Shown in pieces: positions 54,101 to 64,000 of a stretch of 64,000 nt of DNA. The notes below the pieces were generated by a model, which was not told the DNA's origin, made no database searches, and was given only the letters and a program-made list of their open reading frames with translations. Origin of the DNA: Thinopyrum elongatum (taxonomy: Eukaryota; Streptophyta; Magnoliopsida; Poales; Poaceae); NCBI GenBank assembly GCA_011799875.1, contig CM022303.1, forward strand, positions 549,957,368 to 550,021,367, written 5' to 3'. Each line of letters opens with the position of its first letter. The stretch's first letter is position 1. The position numbers were made by a program, and so were the translations under genes.

Positions 54101-55479
54101 GCGAGCGGCGGAGGCGGCGCCGGAGTTCGGGCCTCGGTGGATTTGACGCTTGGAAGCGCGGCAAGCCGTGCGAGCGGTGGCGTTCGAACGAGCAGTCGAC
54201 GCTGCGTCGAACGGTGGTGGAACCGTGGCCGGAGGTGGCCGGAATCGAAGCCGGCGACGCGCTACGGCGGCGGCGCGTACGGGACCTCGACGGGGACTGT
54301 GCTACGGAGCTCGGTGGAGCACGTGCGCATGCTCGCTGTGTTCCTGGGAGCACCAGGAACTCGATGCCGTGCTCAGGCGAGCACGACAGGGTTCATGGCC
54401 ACGGCGGCGAGGTGAACTGCGGCGGTGAGCTCACGGCAACGACGTCGAGCTAGCTAGGGGGAAACACGCGGCGCGAGAAGATGAAAGGAGGGAGTGAGGA
54501 GCACACCGAGCGGCTACGGAAAGCCCTTGGCAGGTTAGGAGCAGCAGATCATCGCCGAAGAAGAAGGGGATCACCGGCGACCGAGGTTGAAGACGAGGTC
54601 GTGGGGCTCGGTGTAGGGGCTCCTGGCTCCGCCTGGTTGCACCAGAAGAAGGAGAAGAAGCCGGCGGAGCTCCCGGACACGTTGGCGAGGCACAGGGAGG
54701 CCTGTGGCTACGCGGATGACGGCGAGACGGCGGTGACCTCGCTCGACCTCGACGGATCTGAGGGAGAGGAGGAGCGGAGCGAGCGAGAGAGAGAGAGGGG
54801 GAGAGTGATGGAGGAGGTCCAGGGGGATGGACGGTTCGGCCTTATCTCCTCCCTGTCGGTGGGCGCCGAGGCCGTCGTCGTGTCGTCGCCTCACCGGCGC
54901 GCGCGCGCTCGGCCAGGGAGCGGCCGGCACGACGAAGGAGAGAGAGTGGAATGGGCCAGGTGGGCTGTGGTCGGGGCACTGTGCACTTAGGCCCAGTGCA
55001 CAGTGCCTCGTTTTATTTTTCTTATTTTCTGTTTTGCTTTTTCTTTATTTATTTCTGTTAGGTAATTGTTTAGGCCACTTTTGCACTTATGTAAAATGTG
55101 GGACTTGGCCCAAATATTACAATGCAATATTTCCTTTCAACAAAAACTTGTTTGGGCAAAGTAGGAATTTATTTGCATTTGATTTAATTATAAATGATTT
55201 AAATAGTGCTGTTTTGGTGTTGTTTCATGTGGTTTGAGTCATTTAGCTAATCCAAGTATCATTGAATATATTTTTATAAGTGCTTCTGGAATATTTTCTA
55301 TTTAGTGAACATTTTCCCAACAGTGTTTGGGCAACTTCATATTTCACTTTTGAATTTGAGTTGATTTTCAGAATAGAATTTGAATTGAATTGTTAACCAA
55401 AGTGATTAGGCACTGCAAATTAAGATGGCTTGACATAATTAGCAGAGTGTCACAGTGACTATTACACAGGGGTGTTACA
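51137..55479 (-). repeat. TE2 5' LTR (right), uninterrupted
   Basis: 4,343 bases, TGTGACGACCCC...GGTGTTACA. Shows the empty site of the solo LTR (AGTTATGACGTC at 53587-53598). Contains the same GC-rich segment (53790-54950), TGACGTCA pair (53592, 53614), 23-base palindrome (53653-53675) and hairpin (54975-55007). Confidence 0.92.
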
Positions 55480-56438
55480 CTCCGGAGAGGGGAAATCGTC
55501 GCCATCATCATCATCAAGCATCCACCATCACCAATTTCATGATGCTCATCGCCGCGCGTGAGTAATTCCATCGTAGGCTTCCTGGACGGTGATGGGTTGG
55601 ATGAGATTTATCATGTAATCGAGTTAGTTTTGTTAGGGTTTGATCCCTAGTATCCACTATGTTCTAAGATTGATGTTGCTATGACTTTGCTATGCCTAAT
55701 GCTTGTCACTAGGGCCTGAGTGCCATGATTTCAGATCTGAACCTATTATGTTTTCATGGATATATATGTGTTCTTGATCCTATCTTGCAAGTTATAGTCA
55801 CCTACTACATGTTATGATCCGGCAACCCCGGAGTGACAATAGTCGGGACACTTCCCGGTGATGACCGTAGTTTAAGGAGTTCATGTATTCACTAAGTGCT
55901 AATGCTTTGGTCCGGTTCTCTATTAAAAGGAGGCCGTAATATCCCTTAGTTTCCATTAGGACCCCGCTGCCATGGGAGGGTAGGACAAAAGATGTCATGC
56001 AAGTTCTTTTCCATAAGCACGTATGACTATATACGGAATACATGCCTACATTATATTGATGAATTGGAGCTAGTTCCGTGTCACCCTAGGTTATAACTGT
56101 TGCATGATGAATGCCATCCGACATAATTATCAATCATTGATCCATTGCCTACGAGCTTTTCACATATTGATCTTTGCTTCGTTACTTTTTCGTTACCACT
56201 GTTACGATTGCTACAAAACTGCTACTATTACTTTTGCCACCGTTACCGTTACTTCCATACTACTTTGCTACTAAATACTTTGCTGCAGATATTAAGTCTT
56301 TCAGGTGTGGTTGAATTGACAACTCAGCTGCTAATACTTGAGAATATTCTTTGGCTCCCCTTGTGTCGAACCAATAAATTTGGGTTGAATACTCTACCCT
56401 CGAAAACTGTTGCGATCCCCTATACTTGTGGGTTATCA
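55480..56438 (+). repeat. G3 5' LTR, right piece (with right CTCCG copy)
   Basis: Starts with the second CTCCG, continues GAGAGGGGAAATCG, and matches 63608 onward in the 3' LTR. Ends GGGTTATCA at 56438, an inverted match to the TGATA start. Together with 39803-40284 the LTR is about 1.44 kb. Confidence 0.92.
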
Positions 56439-56449
56439 AGACCTTTTTC

Positions 56450-56467
56450 TGGCGCCGTTGCCGGGGA
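56450..56467 (+). promoter_or_regulatory. G3 primer-binding site, tRNA-Asp
   Basis: TGGCGCCGTTGCCGGGGA, identical to the G2 site, 12 bases after the LTR end. Confidence 0.9.
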
Positions 56468-56516
56468 GCATAGCTCTATTCTCTGACTCACTTGGGATTT
56501 ATATCTATTGATCACT

Positions 56517-59252
56517 ATGAGGAATTTGAAAGATACTAGAACCAAGATTTTTCCTTCTACTACGAGGGGAGGTAAGGAACTGCCATCTAGCTCTGCACTT
56601 GATTCACCTTCTGTTTTGAGTAAGCTTGCGACACCTACACCTGCTAGTAATTCTGATATGTCGCAAGTAATTGATGATGCCACTTCTGCTATGCATGATG
56701 CTTATGATGATACTACTGCTTTGCTTGATGATACTGTGCCACTAGGTGAATTTCTTGATGAACAACTTGCTAGGGTTAGAGAAAATGAAATTACTGAAAC
56801 TGATGATATTAGTGAAACTGAAGATCATGATTCTCCCCCTAGATATGAATTGCCTGTTGTACCTGAGGGTTAAATTATGGATGAAGAAACTGCTAGAGAC
56901 TTTTTTGCTTGCAATGATAGAGAAGATCTTAAGAAACTGTTAGCTAAGCAGAAGGAAATTTCTTTGAATGCTAGAATGCAATATGATCCTAAGTTTGCTA
57001 CTTCACCTATCTTTGTTACTGATAAGGATTATGAATTCTCTATCGATCCTGAGTTAATTACTTTGGTTGAATCTGATCCTTTCTATGGTTATGAATCTGA
57101 AACTGTTGTGGCACATCTTACTAAATTGAATGATATAGCCACCCTATTTGCTCATGAGGAAAAAATCCGCTATTACTATATTCTTAAATTGTTTTCTTTC
57201 TCGTTAAAGGGTGATGCTAAGTTATGGTTTAATTCTCTTGCTCCTGGTTGTGTGCGTAGTCCCCAGGATATGATTTACTACTTCTCTGAAAAATATTTCC
57301 CTGCTCATAAGAAACAAGCTGCTTTAAAGGAAATATTTAACTTTGTGCAAATTGAAGAAGAGAGTCTCCCACAAGCTTGGGGGAGGCTTCTCCAATTACT
57401 TAATGCTTTGCCTAATCATCCTCTCAAGAAAATTGAAATACTTGATATCTTTTATAATGGACTAACCGATGCTTCTAGGGACCACCTAGATAGTTGTGCT
57501 GGTTGTGTTTTCAGGGAACGAACTGTTGAGCAAGTTGAATTGCTTTTGAATAATATATTGAGTAATGATAATGATTGGACTCTTCCCGAACCAACTCCTA
57601 AGCCAACTCCGAAGAAAAGAGGTATTCTATTCCTCAGTCCAGAAGATATGCAAGAGGCAAAGAAATCTATGAAAGAAAAAGGTATTAAAGCTGAAGATGT
57701 TAAGAATTTACCGCCTATTGAAGAAATACATGGTCTTGATAACCCGACATAGGTAGTAGAGGTAAACTCTCTTTATATATTTGATGAAGGTGATATTCCT
57801 CATAATAAGTCTGCTAGTCAATGCTTGGATGAGTTTGATAATTTTATTGTTAAACAAGAAAATTTCAATGCTTATGTTAGTAGACAATTGAAACGTAATG
57901 CTCACATGCTTGACCACTTGGGTGATTATATGAGTAGAACTATTAATGATCTTAAGCTTATTAGTAAACATGCTTCCATGATTAGAACTCAAGTAGAACA
58001 AGTACTTAAGGCACAGGATGATTTGCTTAATGAGTTAAATAGTAAGAACAATGATAATGTTGTTAGGGTTATGACTAGAGGTGGTAAAATGACCCAGGAA
58101 CCTTTGTATCCTGAGGGTCATCCTAAGAGAGTTGAGCAAGATTCTCAGAGAATTAATACTGATGCATCTAGTCCTAGTAATAAAAAGAAAAAGAAAACTG
58201 ATAGGACTTTGCATACTTCTAGTGAACCTGTTATAGACACAACTGAGAATCCAAATGATATTTCTATTTCTGATGCTGAGACACAATCTGGTGATGAACA
58301 TGAACTTAGTGATAATGTTAATAATGATGTTCATGTCGATGCTCAACCTAGTAATGATAATGATGTAGAGATTGAACCTGCTGTTGATCTTGATAACCCA
58401 CAATCAAAGAATCAACATTATGATAAGAGAGACTTCATTGCTAGGAAACATGGTAAAGAAAGAGAACCATGGGTTCAGAAACCCATGCCCTTTCCTCCTA
58501 AGCCATCCAAGAAAAAGGATGATGAGGATTTTGAGCGCTTTGCTGAAATGATTAGACCTATCTTCTTGCGTATGCGTTTAACTGATATGCTTAAAATGCC
58601 TCCTTATGCTAAGTATATGAAAGATATTGTTACAAATAAAAGAAAGATACCTAAAGCTGAAATTTCCACCATGCTTGCTAATTACACTTTTAAGGGTGGA
58701 ATACCAAAGAAACTTGGAGATCCAGGAGTACCAACTATACCATGCTCCATTAAAAGAAACTATGTTAAAACTGCTTTATGTGATCTTGGAGCCGGTGTTA
58801 GTGTTATGCCTTTCTGTTTATATCGTAGACTTGAATTGAATAAGTTGACACCTACTGAAATCTATTTGCAAATGGCTGATAAATCAACTGCTATACCCAT
58901 CAGTATTTGTGAGGATGTGCCTGTTGTGGTTGCAAACGTTACTATCTTAACGAACTTTGTTATTCTTGATATTCCCGAGGACGACAGTATGTCGATCATC
59001 CTTGGTAGAACCTTTTTGAATACTGCAGGGGCTGTTATTGATTGCAATAAAGGCAATGTCACTTTTCATGTTAATGGTAATGAGCATACTGTACACTTTC
59101 CGAAGAAACAACCTCAAGTTCATAGTATCAATTCTATTGGAAAAATTTCAACTATTACTATCGAAGGTTTTGAATTCCCTCTCCCTACTGTCAAAAAGAA
59201 ATATGATATTCTTATTGTTGGGGACATGCATATCCCCGTTGAGGTAACTTAG
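56517..59252 (+). pseudogene. gag: G3 gag-protease polyprotein, two in-frame stops
   Basis: One frame of about 910 codons from ATG 56517 (MRNLKDTRTK) to TAG/TAA-type stop at 59252, broken only by TAA 56871-56873 and TAG 57750-57752. After an acidic N-terminus, the gag core includes FSLKGDAKLWFNSL, YFSEKYFPAHK, ESLPQAWGRL and FYNGLTDASRDHLD, the Athila-type Retrotrans_gag signature. A helical region follows (57820-58060, FNAYVSRQLKR, RTQVEQVLKAQDDLLNEL), then an acidic linker with KKKKK. The retropepsin has CDLGAGVSVMP (catalytic Asp at 58782-58784), LQMADKST, FVILDIPED and IILGRTFLNTAGAVIDC. There is no reverse transcriptase after it. It corresponds to the G2 ORF in its second half but keeps the capsid part. 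Confidence 0.88.
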
Positions 59253-60040
59253 TGTTATTCGAAAATTCTCCGGTTCCAAGTTATTCGAAAGAAGTTTGTT
59301 AATGAGACTTGATCAACCTTGTTAACGGATTCCTTTTGATGAGCATGAGATGGATGAATTTAGAAGGCACAACCTGCTGTACCCACCTCTTACTTTCTGT
59401 TATTTAGATTAAATAAAGCAAAAATAGTATTTTCTGTCTGTTTTCTGAATTATCCATGCAATAAAAAATGTCCCGAAAATAAAAGTTCTCCAAATGCCCT
59501 GAAAATTTAGTATGATTTTTCTTATAGAATATTTTAGAATTTCTGGCACTGAGAATGCACCAGAGGGCTGCACCAGTGGACCACAAGGGTGGAGGGCGCG
59601 CCCTACCCCCCTAGGCGCCCCCTGCCTTGTGGGTCCCACGTAGGCCCCCCTCACTTTTTCCAGCACCCATCCACTTCGTCTTCCTCAAGAAAAAATCATC
59701 CCGTAGCTCAAACCCGCGTTCTTGCTCATCTTGCTGCCATTTTCGATCTCCTTGTGTAAAGCTCCATTTGCAAAACTGTTTTGGGGGATTGTTCTTCGGT
59801 ATGTGACTCATCCAATGGTCCAATTAGTTTTTGTTCTAGTGCTTTATTTATTGCAAATTTTTGCTGCTGTGGTGACCTTGTTCTTGAGCTTGCATGTCAA
59901 ATTTATATGGTCCAAAGTAGTTTTGATGCATGATTTAGACTCTAGACACTTGTGGGAGTAGTTGCTATCAATTTTGTTGAGTTTGGTTCACTTTTATTTT
60001 AAGTCACTAAAAGTTTCAGAAATTTTTGAGAGGAAGAAAA
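59253..60040 (+). other. G3 region between gag-protease and the second ORF, with an LTR-like segment
   Basis: No gene. 59440-59760 resembles the U3 part of the G3 LTR: both contain AATAAAAGTTCTC...ATG[A/C]CCTGAAA, an AGAATATTTT phrase, then CCACAAGGGTGG, GGGCGCGCCC and CTTGTGGGTCCCAC. The 280 bases after it read like an untranslated leader ending in AAGAAAAATGTCTAGG. See findings. Confidence 0.65.
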
Positions 60041-61066
60041 ATGTCTAGGAAAATGTACCAAGGTGGTTCTTCGAGGAAGCAAGCATCGAGGCTCGTGATA
60101 CGTGAACCAGACCTTGAACCACCAAGGGAAGCTCAAGTGCGGCCTTGTGAATGGCCGTCAGATGAATTCATGGTTCGTGCAGGTTTCAAGGATGAGTTTG
60201 ATGCATACGTGCAAAATGCTGAACTGGGGGACTTCTTGTCAGATAAGTGTCCCCAATACTATCAACTCACTGATTCATTTGTGAGAAGGTATAAATTTAC
60301 ATCTCAGCGCAATACTCATACTGTCCTATTTGATCTTTATGATGAATCATATACCATGGACCTTCAAGATTTTAATACTGCTTGCAAAATCCCACAATGG
60401 GGCCTTCTTAGTGAGCCTCACAAATCTTAATACAATGATTTCCTTGCTAGCATCACTGTGGGAGAAACTAGAAATATCACACAAGCTACCATAGGGAGCA
60501 TTCACTTTCCTGCCATACATTATTTTGCTCTCTTTATAGGTAGATGCATTAATGGTAAACATGATCATAGCCACCTTTGCGTTCCAGATCTTAGTGTCCT
60601 CAAGTGTGTGGTGTTAGGTGATAGGCATTATAACTTGTGGGCTGTTATTGCGAGGAGGTTACACCTTAATGCTAAAGATGGAGATTTATTTGGTGGGATT
60701 TATGCAACTCATTTAGCTAATTATCTTGGCGTACCCATAAGAGGGAATGATATTGAGTTGCCACCTACTTTTCTAGATTATGATGCTATGGTACGCTACC
60801 AGTTTCTTGAGAGGAACGAACAGTCCCTCCATTACCGACTAATCTTTGACAGACGGCGTGCTGTCCATATTACCCTTCCTGCTCCTGCCTTCTTTAACTT
60901 TCAGGTAAATGGGAGATATTTTATAACTAGAGAGGAGGCGAACGAGTATGAGAGAGCAGCGGAGGTCGCTCGCCTTCAAGAAGCAGCTCACCAAGCGGTA
61001 GCTGCCGCAGCACAGTACAACCCCAACTATGATTTCGGATACAATCCGGGCCAGTCGTGGCCCTAG
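60041..61066 (+). pseudogene. G3 second ORF, Athila ORF-1-like, one in-frame stop
   Basis: Starts at ATG 60041 (MSRKMYQGGS). One frame of 341 codons is broken by a TAA at 60428-60430. Features are a basic N-terminus, a conserved-looking RAGFKDEFDAY and CPQYYQLTDSFVRRYKF segment, FDLYDESYTMDL, and in the second half FIGRCINGKHDHSHLCVPDL, ARRLHLNAKDGDLFGGIYA and YLGVPIRGND. The tail is Ala-rich then Tyr/Asn/Gly-rich. It resembles the ATHILA ORF-1 family from memory; function unknown. It occupies the place of env-like genes, but no signal peptide or membrane segment is visible. Its presence after a promoter-like segment suggests separate expression. Confidence 0.65.
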
Positions 61067-63163
61067 ACCAACTTAGGCCAAAAGCCTAAGCTTGGGGGAG
61101 TACGTATTTCTCACCAACATTACATTCATGTTTACACACTCATTCCAGTTGTCGGTGTTCATACTTTTTCATTGTATTATCCATGTTAGTTTACTTCCTT
61201 TTTCCTGCTTTCTTCTTGTGTGTTCGAAAAACTTTGAGAAAAACAAAACAATTTTTTTTATTTCCCTACCATGCTTAGTTGTAGTATTAAAGAAAACCCA
61301 AAAAGATTTCTCGTTCTTCTTTTGCTTGTTGGGAGCTTTCCCGTGTAAATAGTTTTTCTCGTTCCTGTTTTACTTTCTTCAGAAAAACAAAAACTCCAAA
61401 AACATTTCAGTATGTTTCTTTGCAATTCTTTTTATTTTCTTTGGGGGTCGAGAGGAGAAGACCATGATGAAAATGATGAGTGGCTCTCATATGCATTATT
61501 GTTGATCTAACGAAGAGCCCATATTACCTTGTCTTCTCCTTTGAATAAATGTTTGCTGATTCTAGCTTAGTCCAATGCACGTGCACTATTATTATTATTC
61601 ACATCGTTCGGTCATGCAAGTGAAAGGCAATAATGACGATATATGATGAAATGATTGGGATGAGGAAAAGCTGGTATGAACTCGACCTATCTTGTTTTTG
61701 TAAATATGAATAGTTCATTGTTCCTAATTCAGCCTATTATGAATGAAACATGTTTGCAATGACAATTAGAGATTATAGTTACTCATTCCATGCTTAATTA
61801 GCTAGGAGTTTATAATGGTTTACCTTGCGTGCCAACATGCTTTTAAAATGGTTGTGATGTAGTATGATAGGATGGTATCCTCCTTTGAATGATTCGAGTG
61901 GCTTGACTTGGCACATGTTCACACATGTAGTTGAAAACAAGATCAACATAGCCTCGACAATATTTATGTTCATGGTGATTGATATCCTACTCATGCTTGC
62001 ACTCAATGTTGGTTACTCTCAATGCATGTTTATGACAGTTGTCGCTCTCTAGTTGGTCGCTCCCCAGTCTTTTGCTAGCCTTCACTTGTACTAAGCGGGA
62101 ATACTGCTTGTGCATCCATTTCCATAAACCCAAAGTTATTCCATATGAGGCCACCATACCTTCCTATATGCGGTATTTACCTGCCATTCCAAGTAAATTT
62201 GCATGTGCCAAACTCTAAACCTTCAAATGATAATATGTTTTTTATGCCCGAATCGCTCATGTAGCGACTGGGGGCTGTCAGTATCTTCCATGCTAGGTGG
62301 GTTATTCTCATGATGAGTGGACTCCGCTCATCATTCACGAGAAAATGGCTGGTAATCGGGATGCCCAGTCCCATGCTCAAATCAAATCAAAATAAATTAA
62401 AACAAAACTCCCCCAGGATTATTGCTTGTATGGATGGTACCCGTTGTTTCGGACCAGCCGTGGAGTGTGCTTGTTGGTTGAGGGGGAGTAAAAAACTTTA
62501 CCATTTTGTTTGGGAACCGCCTATAATGTATGTAGCATGGAAGATATCGAGATCTCTCGGTCGTTATGTTGACAATGAAAGCATACCGCTCAAAATTATA
62601 TTCATCTCTGTTTCAAAAAGCTCGAGCTCTGGCACCTCTGCAAATTCCTGCTTCCCTCTGCGAAGGGCCTATCTATTTACTTTTATTGCCAAGTCATCAT
62701 TCTCTTATAAAAAGCACCAGTTAGAGAGCACCATTGTCATTTGTATGCTTTGCTATTAATTGATATTGAGTATGACTGTGACTGGATCTCTTTTACCATG
62801 AATTATAATGTCTAGTCAGTCCTTGATCTTCAGGGGTGCTCTGCATTTATGTTTTGCGTTCTCAGAAAGGGCTAGCGAGATACCATCTTGTTATATCATA
62901 TCACGATTGTTTTGGAAAAGTGCTGTCATCCAAGATTTATTATTATTACTCGCTAGCTGATTGTGCCCTTGATATGAGTAAACGTGAGACCTAAATGTTA
63001 TTGCGAATGTGGTTAGTTCATAATCTTTGCTGAAAACCTGAATGCTGGCTATACATATTTGCAACAACAAGATCAAACAGAGTTTGTAAAAGTTTTTCTT
63101 TATCACTTTCAGTTTGTCAACTGAATTGCTTGAGGACAAGCAATGGGTTAAGCTTGGGGGAGT
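61067..63163 (+). other. G3 3' non-coding internal region
   Basis: About 2.1 kb without a supportable gene. It begins with a polypurine-like copy AGCCTAAGCTTGGGGGAG (61083-61100) and ends with the true tract GGTTAAGCTTGGGGGAGT (63146-63163). In between is AT-rich sequence plus a segment of familiar Triticeae repeat (about 62400-62760). Confidence 0.7.
63146..63163 (+). promoter_or_regulatory. G3 polypurine tract
   Basis: Ends GCTTGGGGGAGT directly before TGATACG. Preceded by GAGGACAAGCAATGGG, a phrase also found before the G2 tract (GAGGACAAGCAGGAATT). Confidence 0.8.
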
Positions 63164-64000
63164 TGATACGTCTCCATCGTATCTACTTTTCCAAACTCTT
63201 TTGCCCTTGTTTTGGACTCTAATTTGCATGATTTGAATGGAATTAACCCGGACTGACGCTATTTTCAGCAGAATTGCCATGGTGTTATTTTTGTGCAGAA
63301 ATAAAAGTTCTCGGAATGACCTGAAACTTCACGGAGAATATTTTTGGAATAAAAAAAATATTGGTGAAAGAATCAACCGAGGGGGACCCACCGCCTGTCC
63401 ACAAGGGTGGGGGCGCGCCCTACCCCTCTGGGCGCGCCCCCTGGCTTGTGGGTCCCACGAAGCTCCACCGACCTCAACTCCAACTCCATATATTCACGTT
63501 CGGGGAGATAGAATTAGAGAGAAGGATTCATCGCGTTTTACGATACGGAGCCGCCGCCACCTCCTGTTCTTCCTCGGGAGGGCAGATCTGGAGTCCGTTT
63601 AGGGCTCCGGAGAGGGGAAATCGTCGCCATCATCATCATCAACCATCTTCCATCACCAATTTCATGATGCTCACCGCCGTGCGTGAGTAATTCCATCGTA
63701 GGCTTGCTGGACGGTGATGGGTTGGATGAGATTTATCATGTAATCGAGTTAGTTTTGTTAGGGTTTGATCCCTAGTATCCATTATGTTCTAAGATTGATG
63801 TTGCTATGACTTTGCAATGCCTAATGCTTGTCACTAGGGCCCGAGTGCCATGATTTCAGATCTGAACCTATTATGTTTTCATGAATATATATGTGTTATT
63901 GATCCTATCTTGCAAGTTATAGTCACCTACTACGTGTTATGATCCGGCAACCCCGAAGTGACAATAGTCGGGACACTTCCCGGTGATGACCGTAGTTTGA
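63164..64000 (+). repeat. G3 3' LTR, first 837 bases
   Basis: Matches 39803-40284 and 55485 onward with few differences (for example CCAAACTC here, CCAAATTC in the 5' LTR). It lacks the 32-base duplication. TATA-like TATATT at 63489-63494. The window ends inside it. Confidence 0.92.

Larger units (their letters stand above)
40285..55479 (-). mobile_element. TE2: chromovirus-like Gypsy with 4.3-kb LTRs, internally deleted
   Basis: Flanked by CTCCG duplications (40280-40284, 55480-55484). Right LTR 51137-55479 (4,343 bases). Left LTR 40285-48576 is interrupted by a solo LTR; without that insert it is 4,337 bases. The ends are TGTGACGACCCC...GGGGTGTTACA. On the minus strand the order is 5' LTR, primer site (tRNA-iMet type), pre-gag ORF, gag with zinc knuckle, protease, then directly the end of integrase with a chromodomain-like tail, polypurine tract and 3' LTR. 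Reverse transcriptase, RNase H and most of integrase are deleted. Confidence 0.92.
39803..64000 (+). mobile_element. G3: second Athila-lineage Gypsy, non-autonomous (right end outside the window)
   Basis: 5' LTR in two pieces (39803-40284 and 55485-56438) around TE2, tRNA-Asp primer site (56450-56467), gag-protease frame (56517-59252), an LTR-like internal segment (59440-59760), a second ORF (60041-61066), non-coding sequence, polypurine tract, and the first 837 bases of the 3' LTR (63164-64000). No reverse transcriptase or integrase is present. The left flank is CCGAA (39798-39802). The family is related to G2 (same primer, same promoter layout) but its LTR is distinct. Confidence 0.88.

Overview
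The window looks like a stretch of nested transposable elements from a large grass genome, most likely Triticeae (wheat, Aegilops, barley or rye). The evidence is recognisable family hallmarks: a CACTA end (CACTAGTAGAAAAAGGGCC), a BARE1/Angela-type Copia LTR (TGTTGGAAATATGCCC start), a Sirevirus/Maximus-type Copia with an env-like ORF, Athila-lineage Gypsy LTRs beginning TGATACGTCTCC with a tRNA-Asp primer site, long-LTR Gypsy elements with tRNA-iMet primer sites, and a plant L1-type LINE. The family names are recalled, not searched. I found no host protein gene, tRNA gene or rRNA gene. Only about 1.2 kb (24769-25957) is not clearly inside an element.

Layout. 1-3753: inner part and one end of a CACTA transposon carrying a tandem array of ~336-bp units. 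It sits inside a Copia Sirevirus (3754-11135: interrupted pol, env-like ORF with a probable intron, 3' LTR). That Copia sits inside the 5' LTR of an Athila-like Gypsy, called G2 (11136-24768), which has an intact coiled-coil/protease ORF and a minus-strand LINE (13598-20433) with a 16-bp target duplication. After a degenerate gap, a minus-strand Angela/BARE element (25958-39802) carries a complete 11.8-kb element with 3.8-kb LTRs and a non-coding core, called TE1 (27508-39286, duplication CAAAT). From 39803 to the window end runs a second Athila-like Gypsy, G3. Its 5' LTR is split by a 15.2-kb minus-strand chromovirus-like element, TE2 (40285-55479, duplication CTCCG). TE2's own left LTR is split by a 3.95-kb solo LTR (42752-46701, duplication AGTTA).

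How the parts may work together. Almost every element here is non-autonomous. G2 and G3 keep gag/protease-type ORFs but no reverse transcriptase or integrase. TE1 keeps no ORF. TE2 keeps a pre-gag ORF, a broken gag-protease and the last part of integrase, with the middle of pol deleted. TE1 and TE2 share a strongly conserved leader next to the primer site although most of their LTR sequence has diverged, which fits packaging and copying by proteins supplied in trans. G3 has an LTR-like segment in front of its second ORF, duplicated polypurine-like tracts, and a GC-rich hairpin shared with G2. These shared signals outside coding sequence are the most interesting material in the window.

The nesting gives a relative order of events: CACTA after Copia after G2; LINE after G2; TE1 and G3 after Angela; TE2 after G3; solo LTR after TE2. 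All comparisons were made by eye, and no percentage identities or ages are claimed.
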